Source of the DNA: Phycisphaerales bacterium | Lineage (GTDB): Bacteria > Planctomycetota > Phycisphaerae > Phycisphaerales > SM1A02 | Direction: 5' to 3' | DNA length: 36,782 nucleotides | Assembly (NCBI GenBank): GCA_013003065.1 | Contig: JABDLI010000341.1 | Coordinates: forward strand, 1-36,782 | In this document: one piece after another, positions 17,800 through 26,488 of the stretch | How positions within the stretch are numbered: position 1 is the stretch's first letter | Layout: each line of letters opens with the position of its first letter | The notes under the pieces: model-generated | The model's database searches: none | Told to the model about the DNA's origin: nothing | What the model saw: the letters and a program-made list of their open reading frames with translations, nothing else | Program-made: the position numbers and the translations under genes

Positions 17800-19166
17800 G
17801 CCTGCGTCAGGCGGTGCGTATCCTCCCGGAGCTCGAGCCGCGTGAGATCTGCGGCCGGGTCGCCGCGGTGCGTGGCCTGAGCGTGACCGTGCGTGATCTG
17901 CCGCTGCCGGTCGGCGCGATCGTGCGGATCGACGCTCGCGCTCGCACCGGTGACACGGTGCGGGGCGAGGTGGTCGGCTTCGCCGGCGGCGAGAGCATCG
18001 TCATGCTCTTCAACGACAGCGACGGAATCGCGCCGGGGGTGCAGGTCGTCGGCGAACAGTCGGCGCAGACGGTGCCCGTGGGCTCGAACCTGCTGGGCCG
18101 CGTCATCAACGGTCGCGGCCGAGTGATCGACGGGGGCCCCAGACCGCTCGGCCTCGAACCACGTCCCTTGTACCCCGATCCGACGAGCCCGTTGGCACGC
18201 TCGCCCATTCGAGAGCCTCTGCCCACCGGCGTGCGCGCCGTCGACGCCATGCTCACCCTGGGCAAGGGGCAGCGGATCGGGATCTTCTCCGGCCCCGGCA
18301 TCGGCAAGTCGACGCTGCTCGCCTCGATCGCGCAGCACACGACCGCCGACGTCAACGTCATCGCGTTGATCGGCGAACGCGGACGCGAGGTCCGGGAGTT
18401 TCTCGAAGAGACGCTCGGCCCGGAGGGCCGCGCGAAGTCGGTGCTCGTCATCTCGACGAGCGATGAGTCGCCGCTGCTGCGGGTGCGGGCGGCGGCGGTG
18501 GCGTGCACCGTGGCGGAGCACTTCCGCGATGGCGGTCGCGACGTGATGCTCATGATGGACTCCATCACCCGATTCGCGCAAGCGCAGCGGCAGATCGGAC
18601 TGACCATCAACGAGCAGCCGGCGACCAAGGGATACCCGCCGTCGGTGTTCGCGCTCATGCCCAAGCTGCTCGAACGCGCCGGTACGCTCGACAGCGGCGG
18701 TTCGATCACCGGACTCTATTCGGTGCTCGTCGAGGGCGACGACCTCTCCGAGCCGATCTCGGACGCCGCCCGTGGGATTCTCGATGGTCACATCGCGTTG
18801 TCCCGGCGGCTGGCCGCCCGCGGTCGCTACCCGGCGGTGGATCTGCTCGAATCCATCTCACGGGTGGCGGACGACGTCTGCGACAAGAACCACATCGCGG
18901 CGCGTCGGCACCTGCTCCGGCTGCTCGCCGCGTACGCGGAAGCCGAGGAGCTGATCAACATCGGCGCGTACGCCCGGGGATCGAACCCCGATTGCGACGT
19001 GGCGATCGAGATGAAGGCCGATCTCGAGGAGTTTCTCGGTCAATCCAGCGGGGAGCCGGCGTCGTACCCCGCCACCTGCCGTCGTCTCATCGAACTCGCG
19101 CTCGACGCGGCGGAGCGCAGCCAGCGGGACACGGCCGGCCGTTCCGCATCGCCCACCTCGGCATGA
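17796..19166 (+). CDS. fliI: Flagellum-specific ATPase FliI
   Basis: GTG start overlapping the fliH stop. Walker A GIFSGPGIGKSTLLA; LIGERGREVREFLEETLG; MMDSITRFAQAQRQIGL; STTGLYSVLVEGDD-like region. Confidence 0.95.
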   Translation: MSLRQAVRILPELEPREICGRVAAVRGLSVTVRDLPLPVGAIVRIDARARTGDTVRGEVVGFAGGESIVMLFNDSDGIAPGVQVVGEQSAQTVPVGSNLLGRVINGRGRVIDGGPRPLGLEPRPLYPDPTSPLARSPIREPLPTGVRAVDAMLTLGKGQRIGIFSGPGIGKSTLLASIAQHTTADVNVIALIGERGREVREFLEETLGPEGRAKSVLVISTSDESPLLRVRAAAVACTVAEHFRDGGRDVMLMMDSITRFAQAQRQIGLTINEQPATKGYPPSVFALMPKLLERAGTLDSGGSITGLYSVLVEGDDLSEPISDAARGILDGHIALSRRLAARGRYPAVDLLESISRVADDVCDKNHIAARRHLLRLLAAYAEAEELINIGAYARGSNPDCDVAIEMKADLEEFLGQSSGEPASYPATCRRLIELALDAAERSQRDTAGRSASPTSA

Positions 19167-19183
19167 CTCTTCCGTGAGCTGAC

Positions 19184-19627
19184 ATGGCACGCTTCCGTTT
19201 TCGTCTCGAAGCACTCTTGACGGCACGTCAGGAGATCGAACGGCGTCACCAACGCGAGGTTGCCGACTTCGAGCGACAGCGTCGCGACCTCGAGGACACG
19301 CTGCGGCGGCACCAGCAGTTCATCACCGAGGGGCAAGCGGCGCTCCGCGATCGTCTCGTCGGCGCGATCGAGGTCGACAAGCTCAGAACCCACGCCGGGA
19401 CGACGTTGCAGCTCATGCGAGCGGCCCAGCGTCTCGTTCTCGAGGCGGCGGAGGTGCATCAGCGTCTCGAGGAAGCGCGGGCTCGCCTCGCCAGCGCCGC
19501 GGCCGATCGCCGCGCGATCGAGCTGCTCCGCGAGCGACGGTACGAAGCGTGGAGGCGGAAGATCGAACGGGCCGAAGATGCCCTCATCGACGAACTCGCC
19601 AACCGCCCGAAACGAGAGTGGATGTGA
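19184..19627 (+). CDS. fliJ: Flagellar export protein FliJ
   Basis: MARFRFRLEALLTARQEIERRHQREVADFERQRRDLEDTLRRHQQ..., coiled coil directly downstream of fliI. Confidence 0.85.
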   Translation: MARFRFRLEALLTARQEIERRHQREVADFERQRRDLEDTLRRHQQFITEGQAALRDRLVGAIEVDKLRTHAGTTLQLMRAAQRLVLEAAEVHQRLEEARARLASAAADRRAIELLRERRYEAWRRKIERAEDALIDELANRPKREWM

Positions 19628-20370
19628 TGAAGAGTTTCTGGAACCTCGTGAGCTTTCTCGCGGTCGTGAACATGCTGGCGTTGATCGGCTTCGGGGGGTG
19701 GCTCTGGCAGAGCGGCCGTCTCGATCGGGGGCGACTCCTGGCGATCAAAGAGCTCCTGGCCCCGACGCTCGCCGAAGCGGAGGTCCGGGCCGAGGCGGAC
19801 GCCGAGGCAATGCGTCAGGCGGAGGCGGAGACGCTGCGAGGGTGGGAGGCGACGAATCCCCCGATGGCGAGCGAGACGCAGCTGCGCTCGATCGCCCTGG
19901 TCCAGAATCAGGAAACGCAGGCGGCGCGTCGTCTCGCCGACCAGTCCGAGCAGCTCTTCGCCCAGCTCGAGGAACGCGCGCGGGTGCTGAAGGAGCAGGA
20001 GGAAGCGTTCGCATCTCGCCAGGCCGCGTGGGAGGATGCTCGCGCCGAAGCGCAGAATCAGCGCGTCCAGGAGCAGTTCCAGAAGACGGTCAAGCTCTAC
20101 GAGTCGATTCCGTCCAAGCAGGCGAAGCAGCTGCTGACGACGCTCGTCGACGGCGGCGGCATGGACCAGGCGGTGGCCTACGTGAACGCGATGAACACGC
20201 GAGCCGCCGCCAAGGTGATTCGTGAGCTGAAGAGCGACGAAGAGAGCAAACTGGCAACCGAATTGCTGGAGATGATCCGGACCTACGACCCCATGGTCAG
20301 CGCTCCGGAGACCGCCAGCGATGCCAACGCTCCTGACACCAACGCCCAGCCCGCTGCTTCCGGCACCTGA
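19627..20370 (+). CDS. MotE-like protein (TM, coiled coil, MgtE_N-like C-terminal domain)
   Basis: MKSFWNLVSFLAVVNMLALIGFGGWLW...KTVKLYESIPSKQAKQLLTTLVDGGGMDQAVAYVNAMNTRAAAKVIRELKSDEESKLATELLEMI; positioned fliJ-X-fliK; TGATG overlap with fliJ. Confidence 0.75.
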   Translation: MKSFWNLVSFLAVVNMLALIGFGGWLWQSGRLDRGRLLAIKELLAPTLAEAEVRAEADAEAMRQAEAETLRGWEATNPPMASETQLRSIALVQNQETQAARRLADQSEQLFAQLEERARVLKEQEEAFASRQAAWEDARAEAQNQRVQEQFQKTVKLYESIPSKQAKQLLTTLVDGGGMDQAVAYVNAMNTRAAAKVIRELKSDEESKLATELLEMIRTYDPMVSAPETASDANAPDTNAQPAASGT

Positions 20371-22075
20371 GCTCGCGTCGCGGCCCGCGCCGACGCGATC
20401 GAATCGGCCGGACGCGTTTGGCGACGCCTTGGCAGACGCCGCGCGGGCCACGACCCCCAAGAACAAGCCCGAATCCAAGCCCCCGGCGGCTTCCGCGACG
20501 TCGAAGCGATCCGACGAGCCCCGTCGCGAGGACCCGGTCGCGTCCGACGTCGAGCCCCGGGAAACGTCCGCGACGTCGAATGACGGACCGACGTCGGACG
20601 CCTCCGCGACGCCCACCACCGACACCACGCGGGGCGAGGGCGATCCGGCGGGATCCGCGCAAACTGCCGCGCAAGAATCGGCGGCCCCGGCGCAAAGCGC
20701 GACGCCGAACGATGCCACCGCGAACACCGTGGCGAACACCCGGTCCGTCGAAACCGGTGCGAATCTGGCCGCCACCACCGGCACCGTCGGTGAGACCGCG
20801 GCGGCCAACGCCGCGACCAACGTCGGTTTCGTCGGCCCCTCCCCTCTGGGCGGTGAGGGCCAGGCGGGGACCACGCAGCCATCATCCGCAACCGCCTCCA
20901 GCATTGCAGCCGCGAACAACGTGAGCCCGTCCCACGCCGGGGCGAACGCCGCTCCCTTGGCCGGGGACGCGGCGACGCTCTCCGGATCCGGTCGCGCCGA
21001 GTCCGCCCCGGGCGTCAACCAGGTCGTCAACCTGGAGTCCGCGAACCCGAACGGTTCGGAGGGAGCCCCCGACCGCGTGACGACGGCTCCGTCGACCACC
21101 GGCGCGAACGACACGCCGAACGCGGGGGTTGCGGGCCCGGGCAACGCTACCGGCGTCGACGCCGCCGCCACCCCGGTCACGCCGGCCGCCAATGCCAACG
21201 CGACCCCGGTCACCGAAACGAACGCGGCCCCGGTGCGCCCGAACGAGCCGCGTCCGGAGTCACGGAACCAGCGTCGGGTGGGAGCGCGGGTGCCGGCTCC
21301 GACCCCGGATGCCAATCACGTTTCAAACTCGCCCGCGACACCCACGGCGGAGCCGACGACGTCCGGCAGCGCAGCGCTCGCCACGCCGCTGTCGCTCACG
21401 TCCGGCGAGCTCACCTCCGAGCCGACGACGACGGCCGCCGAGAGACGCGCCGCCCAGGTCGACTCCGGTGTTCGCCTGGAGCAGCTCGCCGCGCGTCTGG
21501 GCGGAAGTGAATCGTCCGCGCTCGCCGCGAAACCCGTCACGGTGACCACCGCGAACGCCAACGCGGGCGAGACGGTTCAGACCATGCTCGCCGCCAACGG
21601 TGTCGCGACGAAGCCGGAGGAAGACGCCTTCACGCAACGCGTCGTGCGTGGACTCTCGACGGTCGTCAACCAGCGGGGCGGCGTGATGAACATGCGTCTT
21701 CATCCGCCGGAGCTTGGCGACTTGCGGGTCCAGATGTCGATCGTGCGTGGCGCCGTGACGGCGCAGTTCACCGCGTCGACCGATCAGGCGAATGCGATGC
21801 TCCAGCGGAACCTCACGGTTCTGCGGGTCGCCCTGGAGAGTCACGGCCTCACGGTGGACAAACTTGCAGTGCAGACGGCCAACAGCGATCAGTCCAACGC
21901 CAGCCGGCAGGAGGCCGGTGATCAGCGGCAGGACTCGTCCCGCTCGAACCACGACGCGGCCGGACGCGAGAGCCGTGGTCGCTCGGACCGGGAAGGGGCG
22001 CCGCGTCACTTCGGGGCCACCGCCGCGTTCGACCACTCCTTCTCGGAAGCGTTTTCCGCTGACCCCGCCGCCTAG
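20321..22075 (+). CDS. fliK: Flagellar hook-length control protein FliK
   Basis: Long Ala/Thr/Asn/Pro-rich region and C-terminal Flg_hook domain (RGGVMNMRLHPPELGDLRVQMSIVRGAVTAQFTASTDQANAMLQRNLTVLRVALESHGLTVDKLAVQ). Overlaps the upstream gene by 50 nt. Confidence 0.88.
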   Translation: MPTLLTPTPSPLLPAPELASRPAPTRSNRPDAFGDALADAARATTPKNKPESKPPAASATSKRSDEPRREDPVASDVEPRETSATSNDGPTSDASATPTTDTTRGEGDPAGSAQTAAQESAAPAQSATPNDATANTVANTRSVETGANLAATTGTVGETAAANAATNVGFVGPSPLGGEGQAGTTQPSSATASSIAAANNVSPSHAGANAAPLAGDAATLSGSGRAESAPGVNQVVNLESANPNGSEGAPDRVTTAPSTTGANDTPNAGVAGPGNATGVDAAATPVTPAANANATPVTETNAAPVRPNEPRPESRNQRRVGARVPAPTPDANHVSNSPATPTAEPTTSGSAALATPLSLTSGELTSEPTTTAAERRAAQVDSGVRLEQLAARLGGSESSALAAKPVTVTTANANAGETVQTMLAANGVATKPEEDAFTQRVVRGLSTVVNQRGGVMNMRLHPPELGDLRVQMSIVRGAVTAQFTASTDQANAMLQRNLTVLRVALESHGLTVDKLAVQTANSDQSNASRQEAGDQRQDSSRSNHDAAGRESRGRSDREGAPRHFGATAAFDHSFSEAFSADPAA

Positions 22076-22126
22076 AACCCCTGAATCGCGACCGGCGTGC
22101 GCCGCCGGTCGGGGGAGACCCGTGTC

Positions 22127-22576
22127 ATGAGCCAGATTTCCGGTGCCGCCAGCCTCGACAACGCCCTCGGCAACGCGGGGACGCAGCAGAGCCGTTTCAG
22201 CGAGATGAACACCGAGGACTTCATCAAGATCATCTTTACCGAGCTGACGAATCAGGATCCGCTCCAGCCCAATGACACGGGTGCGTTGCTCGAGCAACTC
22301 AACTCGATCCGTTCGATCGAGTCGGACATCGCGCTGACGAATCAGCTCGAGGCGCTTGTCACGGAGAACCAGCTCGCGGCCGCCAGCAACATGCTCGGCA
22401 AGCTCGTCACCGGACGCACCGAGAACCTCGACGCCGCGGGCGGGATCGTCGTCTCCGCGCTCAAGCAGGGCGACGAGATCATGCTGGAGCTCGCCGATGC
22501 GTCGATCATCCCGATCGGCAACGTCGAATCGGTGCTCGATCCCGCGATGTTCGCGCCGGCCGGAGGGAATGGCTAG
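22127..22576 (+). CDS. flgD: Flagellar hook capping protein FlgD
   Basis: MNTEDFIKIIFTELTNQDPLQPNDTGALLEQLNSIRSIESDIAL...AASNMLGKLVTGRTENLDAAGGIVVSALKQGDEIMLEL. GGGGGAGA upstream of the ATG. Confidence 0.9.
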   Translation: MSQISGAASLDNALGNAGTQQSRFSEMNTEDFIKIIFTELTNQDPLQPNDTGALLEQLNSIRSIESDIALTNQLEALVTENQLAAASNMLGKLVTGRTENLDAAGGIVVSALKQGDEIMLELADASIIPIGNVESVLDPAMFAPAGGNG

Positions 22577-22579
22577 GAC

Positions 22580-23110
22580 ATGCCGATCGAAGCGCTCCAA
22601 CTTCTCCGCCGGCTCGAGCCGGCCGTTCGTCCCGGCTACTCGCCCGCGACCCGCGGACCGGGCGGCCCCGGAAGAGCTCCGGGCCTCGCCGCGTTCGAGT
22701 CCGCGCTCTCGCTGATGTCCGGGGGAACTCCGAGCGGGCGACGCCCGCTGATGGTGTCGGCCGGTGCGTCGATGGCCGAAGCCCTCGAAGGGGACGAGCT
22801 CGAGCGTCTGGCCGTCGCCGCCGATGCGGCGGAAGCCGCCGGGGCCGAACGCGCCGCGATGATCCTCGGTGGTCGCGTCTTCATCATCGAGGTGCCGGGC
22901 CGCATCCTGCAGACCGAATTGCTCGAAGAGGGAACGGCGTCGCACTTCCAGCTCGACGCCGCGTTGCTGGTGCCGGGGGATGGGCCCGCGACCATGCGGA
23001 CAACCCCAGGGGGCATCGGGCCGCCGAGCCCGGTCCTCACGCCCGCCGTCGCCCGGCATCTGCTCGCCCTCGACGATCGACCGTCCGGCTCTCCGCCCAC
23101 CGCCGCCTAG
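22580..23110 (+). CDS. Flagellar operon protein (TIGR02530-like by position and pattern)
   Basis: Between flgD and flgE. Segment LERLAVAADAAEAAGAERAAMILGGRVFIIEVPGRILQTEL resembles the small flagellar operon protein that sits at this locus in other phyla. Confidence 0.5.
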   Translation: MPIEALQLLRRLEPAVRPGYSPATRGPGGPGRAPGLAAFESALSLMSGGTPSGRRPLMVSAGASMAEALEGDELERLAVAADAAEAAGAERAAMILGGRVFIIEVPGRILQTELLEEGTASHFQLDAALLVPGDGPATMRTTPGGIGPPSPVLTPAVARHLLALDDRPSGSPPTAA

Positions 23111-23131
23111 CTCAATTAGGAACGAGAATCC

Positions 23132-24931
23132 ATGGCCTCGACCACTGCTCTGTTCACCGGCCTCACCGGACTGTTCACCAACGCCCGTCGCATGGACGTC
23201 ATTGGTAACAACCTCGCGAACGTGAACACGCACGCGTACAAGTCCAACCGGATGATCCAGACCCCGAACTTCAGCCGCAACTTCTCGCTCGGCACGTCGC
23301 CCGGCGACTCGTGGGGCGGCACGAATCCGACGCAGGTCGGTCTCGGGGCGCACATTGCCGGCACGCAACGCAACTTCAACAACGGTGCCATCAGCGGCAC
23401 CGGCGTGGTGACGGACGTCGCGCTCGAGGGCGACGGCATGTTCATCGTCGAGCAGGGAGGCGAGCGGTTCTTCACCCGCGCCGGCGCGTTTCAACGGAAC
23501 GAACGCAACGACCTCATATCGATCGACGGTGCGAACGTCATGGGATACGCCGTCGATGCGCAGTTCAACATCGTCGAGGGCAACCTGGTCCCCCTGAACA
23601 TACCGGTGGGGACGCTGACGCTCGCCGAAGCCTCGCGCAACGTGGTCATGAGCGGCAACCTGAACGCGTCGGGCATGGTCCCAACGACCGGTTCGGTGCA
23701 CGAGACACGGGCGTTCTTCTTCGATGCGGGGCTCACCCCGGGCATGGAGCTGAATACCGATCTGTACGACCTCACCGTCCCCGGCAACGATCTCTACATC
23801 GACGACGGCGCGGGCGGCAGCTTCCTCGCCCTCGAAGGCGGGTCGGACGCGGTCATCACGTTCAGCGGCGTGGAGAAGGGCGGCAAGGACCTCGGGACGA
23901 AGACGTTCGCGTTCACCGACGCCGCGACGGCGGCCACGCTGGGCGTCGATGCGTTCGGTTCCACGATCGCCGATTACATGGCGTTCCTCGATCGCGCCCT
24001 GGGTCTCGACCAGACCGCGATTGCGCCGTCGGGTCACGACCTCGGCGGCAACGTCACGCTCGACATCGCCACGGGGCAGATCCTCATCACCGGCAACGAG
24101 GGTACGGTGCAGGACCTCGTGGTCGAGACCGCGGACCTCGTGGTGACGTACCCCCTCGGAGCCGTGGGGAGCCCGATCAACCAGCCGTTCGTGATGACGA
24201 AGACCGCGACCTCCGACGGTGAATCGGTGCGCACCTCCTTCGTCGTGTACGACTCGCTGGGCTCGCCGCTGACGGTGGATCTGTCGTTCGTCCTGCAGGA
24301 GACCGTCGACGGCGCCGGCACCCTCTGGGAGTTCGTCGCCGAGTCGACGGACAACGACGACGTCGACCGGCTGGTCGGTCTCGGCGTCGTCGAGCTGGAC
24401 GCGAACGGTCAGTTCGTCTCGGCCACGAACCAGTCGTTCTCGCTGACGCGGATGAACGGTGCGGTCAGTCCGCTCACGGTGGCGATGAACTTCAACTCGG
24501 GAACGGATGCGATCACCGGCCTGACCGACACCGCGAGCACGCTCGCATCGGTCTTTCAGGACGGTTCGCCCATCGGCACGCTGAGCAGCTTCTCGATCGG
24601 CGAAGACGGCATCATCAACGGCGCCTTCACGAACGGCCTCACCCGGCAGATCGGTCAGCTCGCGCTGGCGAAGTTCACGAATCCGGAGGGGCTCGTCGAC
24701 ACCGGCAACAACCTGTTCCGGGTCGGTCCCAACTCGGGCCCGGCCATCATCACCAAGGCGTTCGAGTTCGGAACCGGACGGGTCCTCGGTGGCGCGTTGG
24801 AGCTCAGCAACGTCGATCTCTCCCAGGAGTTCATCAACATGATCCTGGCGTCGACGGGGTACTCCGCCTCCAGCCGGATCATCACGACCACCGACGAGAT
24901 GATCGATCAGCTTCTCCTCCTCGGCCGGTGA
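23132..24931 (+). CDS. flgE: Flagellar hook protein FlgE
   Basis: MASTTALFTGLTGLFTNARRMDVIGNNLANVNTHAYKSNRMIQTPNFSRNFSLGTSP...GEDGIINGAFTNGLTRQIGQLALAKFTNPEGLVDTGNNLFRVGPNSG...LSNVDLSQEFINMILASTGYSASSRIITTTDEMIDQLLLLGR. Confidence 0.95.
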   Translation: MASTTALFTGLTGLFTNARRMDVIGNNLANVNTHAYKSNRMIQTPNFSRNFSLGTSPGDSWGGTNPTQVGLGAHIAGTQRNFNNGAISGTGVVTDVALEGDGMFIVEQGGERFFTRAGAFQRNERNDLISIDGANVMGYAVDAQFNIVEGNLVPLNIPVGTLTLAEASRNVVMSGNLNASGMVPTTGSVHETRAFFFDAGLTPGMELNTDLYDLTVPGNDLYIDDGAGGSFLALEGGSDAVITFSGVEKGGKDLGTKTFAFTDAATAATLGVDAFGSTIADYMAFLDRALGLDQTAIAPSGHDLGGNVTLDIATGQILITGNEGTVQDLVVETADLVVTYPLGAVGSPINQPFVMTKTATSDGESVRTSFVVYDSLGSPLTVDLSFVLQETVDGAGTLWEFVAESTDNDDVDRLVGLGVVELDANGQFVSATNQSFSLTRMNGAVSPLTVAMNFNSGTDAITGLTDTASTLASVFQDGSPIGTLSSFSIGEDGIINGAFTNGLTRQIGQLALAKFTNPEGLVDTGNNLFRVGPNSGPAIITKAFEFGTGRVLGGALELSNVDLSQEFINMILASTGYSASSRIITTTDEMIDQLLLLGR

Positions 24932-24971
24932 TGGCTGAGCTCTCACGCCCACGCCCGACCGGAGGCACGCC

Positions 24972-25169
24972 GTGATCGCGGTCACCCGACTCAACGGCAA
25001 ACCGCTCGTCGTGAACGCGGACCTGATCCGCACCGTCGAGGAGAACCCCGACACCACCATCACGCTGCTCAACGGCGACCGCATCATCGTGCGCGAGCCG
25101 ATGGCGGAGGTGGTCTCGAAGTCGATCGAGTACGGTCGGCACCTGCGTCGGCTGGTTCCCGTCGACTGA
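24972..25169 (+). CDS. flbD: FlbD/SwrD-like flagellar protein
   Basis: MIAVTRLNGKPLVVNADLIRTVEENPDTTITLLNGDRIIVREPMAEVVSKSIEYGRHLRRL; GTG start with GGAGG; directly after flgE. Confidence 0.9.
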   Translation: MIAVTRLNGKPLVVNADLIRTVEENPDTTITLLNGDRIIVREPMAEVVSKSIEYGRHLRRLVPVD

Positions 25170-25176
25170 CGCGTGG

Positions 25177-25285
25177 TGCCACGGACAGCGAAGCGTCCGT
25201 GCCGTCAGCGTCCATCGCGGTGGGGCATTTGACTTCCCTGCGCAGCGGACGACGCCCGGCACGGACGCTTCGCTGTCCGTGGCAC
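25177..25285. repeat. Inverted pair of REP-like units (REPIN-like) between convergent genes
   Basis: GTGCCACGGACAGCGAAGCGTCCGTGCC (25177-25204) is the perfect reverse complement of GGCACGGACGCTTCGCTGTCCGTGGCAC (25258-25285); the 53-nt interior includes the same extension found at 5678-5698. Confidence 0.85.
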
Positions 25286-25294
25286 CGGTGCTCG

Positions 25295-26488
25295 TTACTC
25301 GAGCTCTTCAATCGCGCTTCGCGCAAAGCTCGCGCGCTTGATCATGAGCTCGAGCGTCTGGCACACCAGATCCACCTCGCGTCCCGTCAGTCGCGTGAAG
25401 AAGGGCAACGCGATCGTGCGGTGGCTCACGGATTCGGCGACCGGGAAGTCGCCCGGCTGGTGACCGCAGAGCCGACGGAAGTGGGGAAGCATCGGAATCG
25501 GCGGGAAGTAGTTGCTCGCGCCGACGTCGTGGCGACGCAGGCCGGCGATGATCTCGTCTCGTTCGGCTTCGGTGAAGCGATCGCTCAGACGTACGACATA
25601 CACGAACCAGCTCATGAAGCAGTCGGCCGCGACGGTCGGAACGAGGACGTCCGCGTTGCCCATGAGTCGCCGCGTGTACGTCTCGGCCACCCACTGCCGC
25701 ATCTCGAGCAGCTCGTCCAGACGACGCATCTGCGCCACGCCGAGCGCGGCGCTCAGCTCGTTCATCCGGAAGTTGAAGCCCATGCGTTCATGTTCGAGCC
25801 ACGATCCCAGCGCGGCGGGTCCGCCGCTGGCCGTCGCGCGGCTCGTGCCCGCGCGACCGTGGTTGCGGAGCGACCGGCACTGGTCGGCGAGCGTGTCGTC
25901 GTGGGTGACGATCATCCCGCCCTCGCCTGTCGTGATCTGCTTGTTGGGGTAGAACCCGAAGACGGCCACGCGGCCGAAGCCACCGATTGCATCGGTCCCG
26001 AGCCGGCCGCCGAGCCCTTCGCAGGCGTCCTCGATGAGGGGGATCTCGTACTTGTTCGAAAGGGCCGCCAGCTCGCTCATGCCGGCGGGGTTGCCGAAGA
26101 CCTCGACGCCGATGATCGCCTTCGTGCGATCGGTGATCTTGCTCTCCACGGCATCGGCCCGCATGTTGAGCGTGCGTGGGTCGCAATCGACGAACACCGG
26201 TTTGGCGCCGACGTAGAGCACGCAGTTGGCGGACGCGACGAAGCTGAATGCCGGCGTGATCACCTCGTCCTCCGGCCCGATGCCAAGGGCCAGCAACGCC
26301 AGATGAAGCCCGGCCGTGCCGCTGGACACCGCGATGCCGTGCGTGCGTCCCGCTCGACGCGCGACGAGCCGCTCGAACTCCTCGGCCTGCGGGCCGATGC
26401 TCAAACGCCCACTGCGGAGCGTGGCGACGACGGCGCGGACCTCGGCGTCGGTGATGTCGGGCAGGCTGAGCGGGATCGTGTCGGTCAC
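25295..26488 (-). CDS. DegT/DnrJ/EryC1/StrS-family PLP aminotransferase
   Basis: TIPLSLPDITDAEVRAVVATLRSGRLSIGPQAEEFERLVARRAG...AVSSGTAGLHLALLALGIGPEDEVITPAFSFVASANCVLYVGAKPVFVDCD...LIEDACEGLGG...FGFYPNKQITTGEGGMIVTHDD. GTG start overlapping the upstream stop. Confidence 0.93.
   Translation of the reverse strand: MTDTIPLSLPDITDAEVRAVVATLRSGRLSIGPQAEEFERLVARRAGRTHGIAVSSGTAGLHLALLALGIGPEDEVITPAFSFVASANCVLYVGAKPVFVDCDPRTLNMRADAVESKITDRTKAIIGVEVFGNPAGMSELAALSNKYEIPLIEDACEGLGGRLGTDAIGGFGRVAVFGFYPNKQITTGEGGMIVTHDDTLADQCRSLRNHGRAGTSRATASGGPAALGSWLEHERMGFNFRMNELSAALGVAQMRRLDELLEMRQWVAETYTRRLMGNADVLVPTVAADCFMSWFVYVVRLSDRFTEAERDEIIAGLRRHDVGASNYFPPIPMLPHFRRLCGHQPGDFPVAESVSHRTIALPFFTRLTGREVDLVCQTLELMIKRASFARSAIEELE

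Noticed and set aside
21323-25087. 1254-aa minus-strand ORF across fliK-flgE
   Set aside because: Antisense to four confident flagellar genes; Arg/Glu/Asp/His-rich translation typical of a GC shadow frame.
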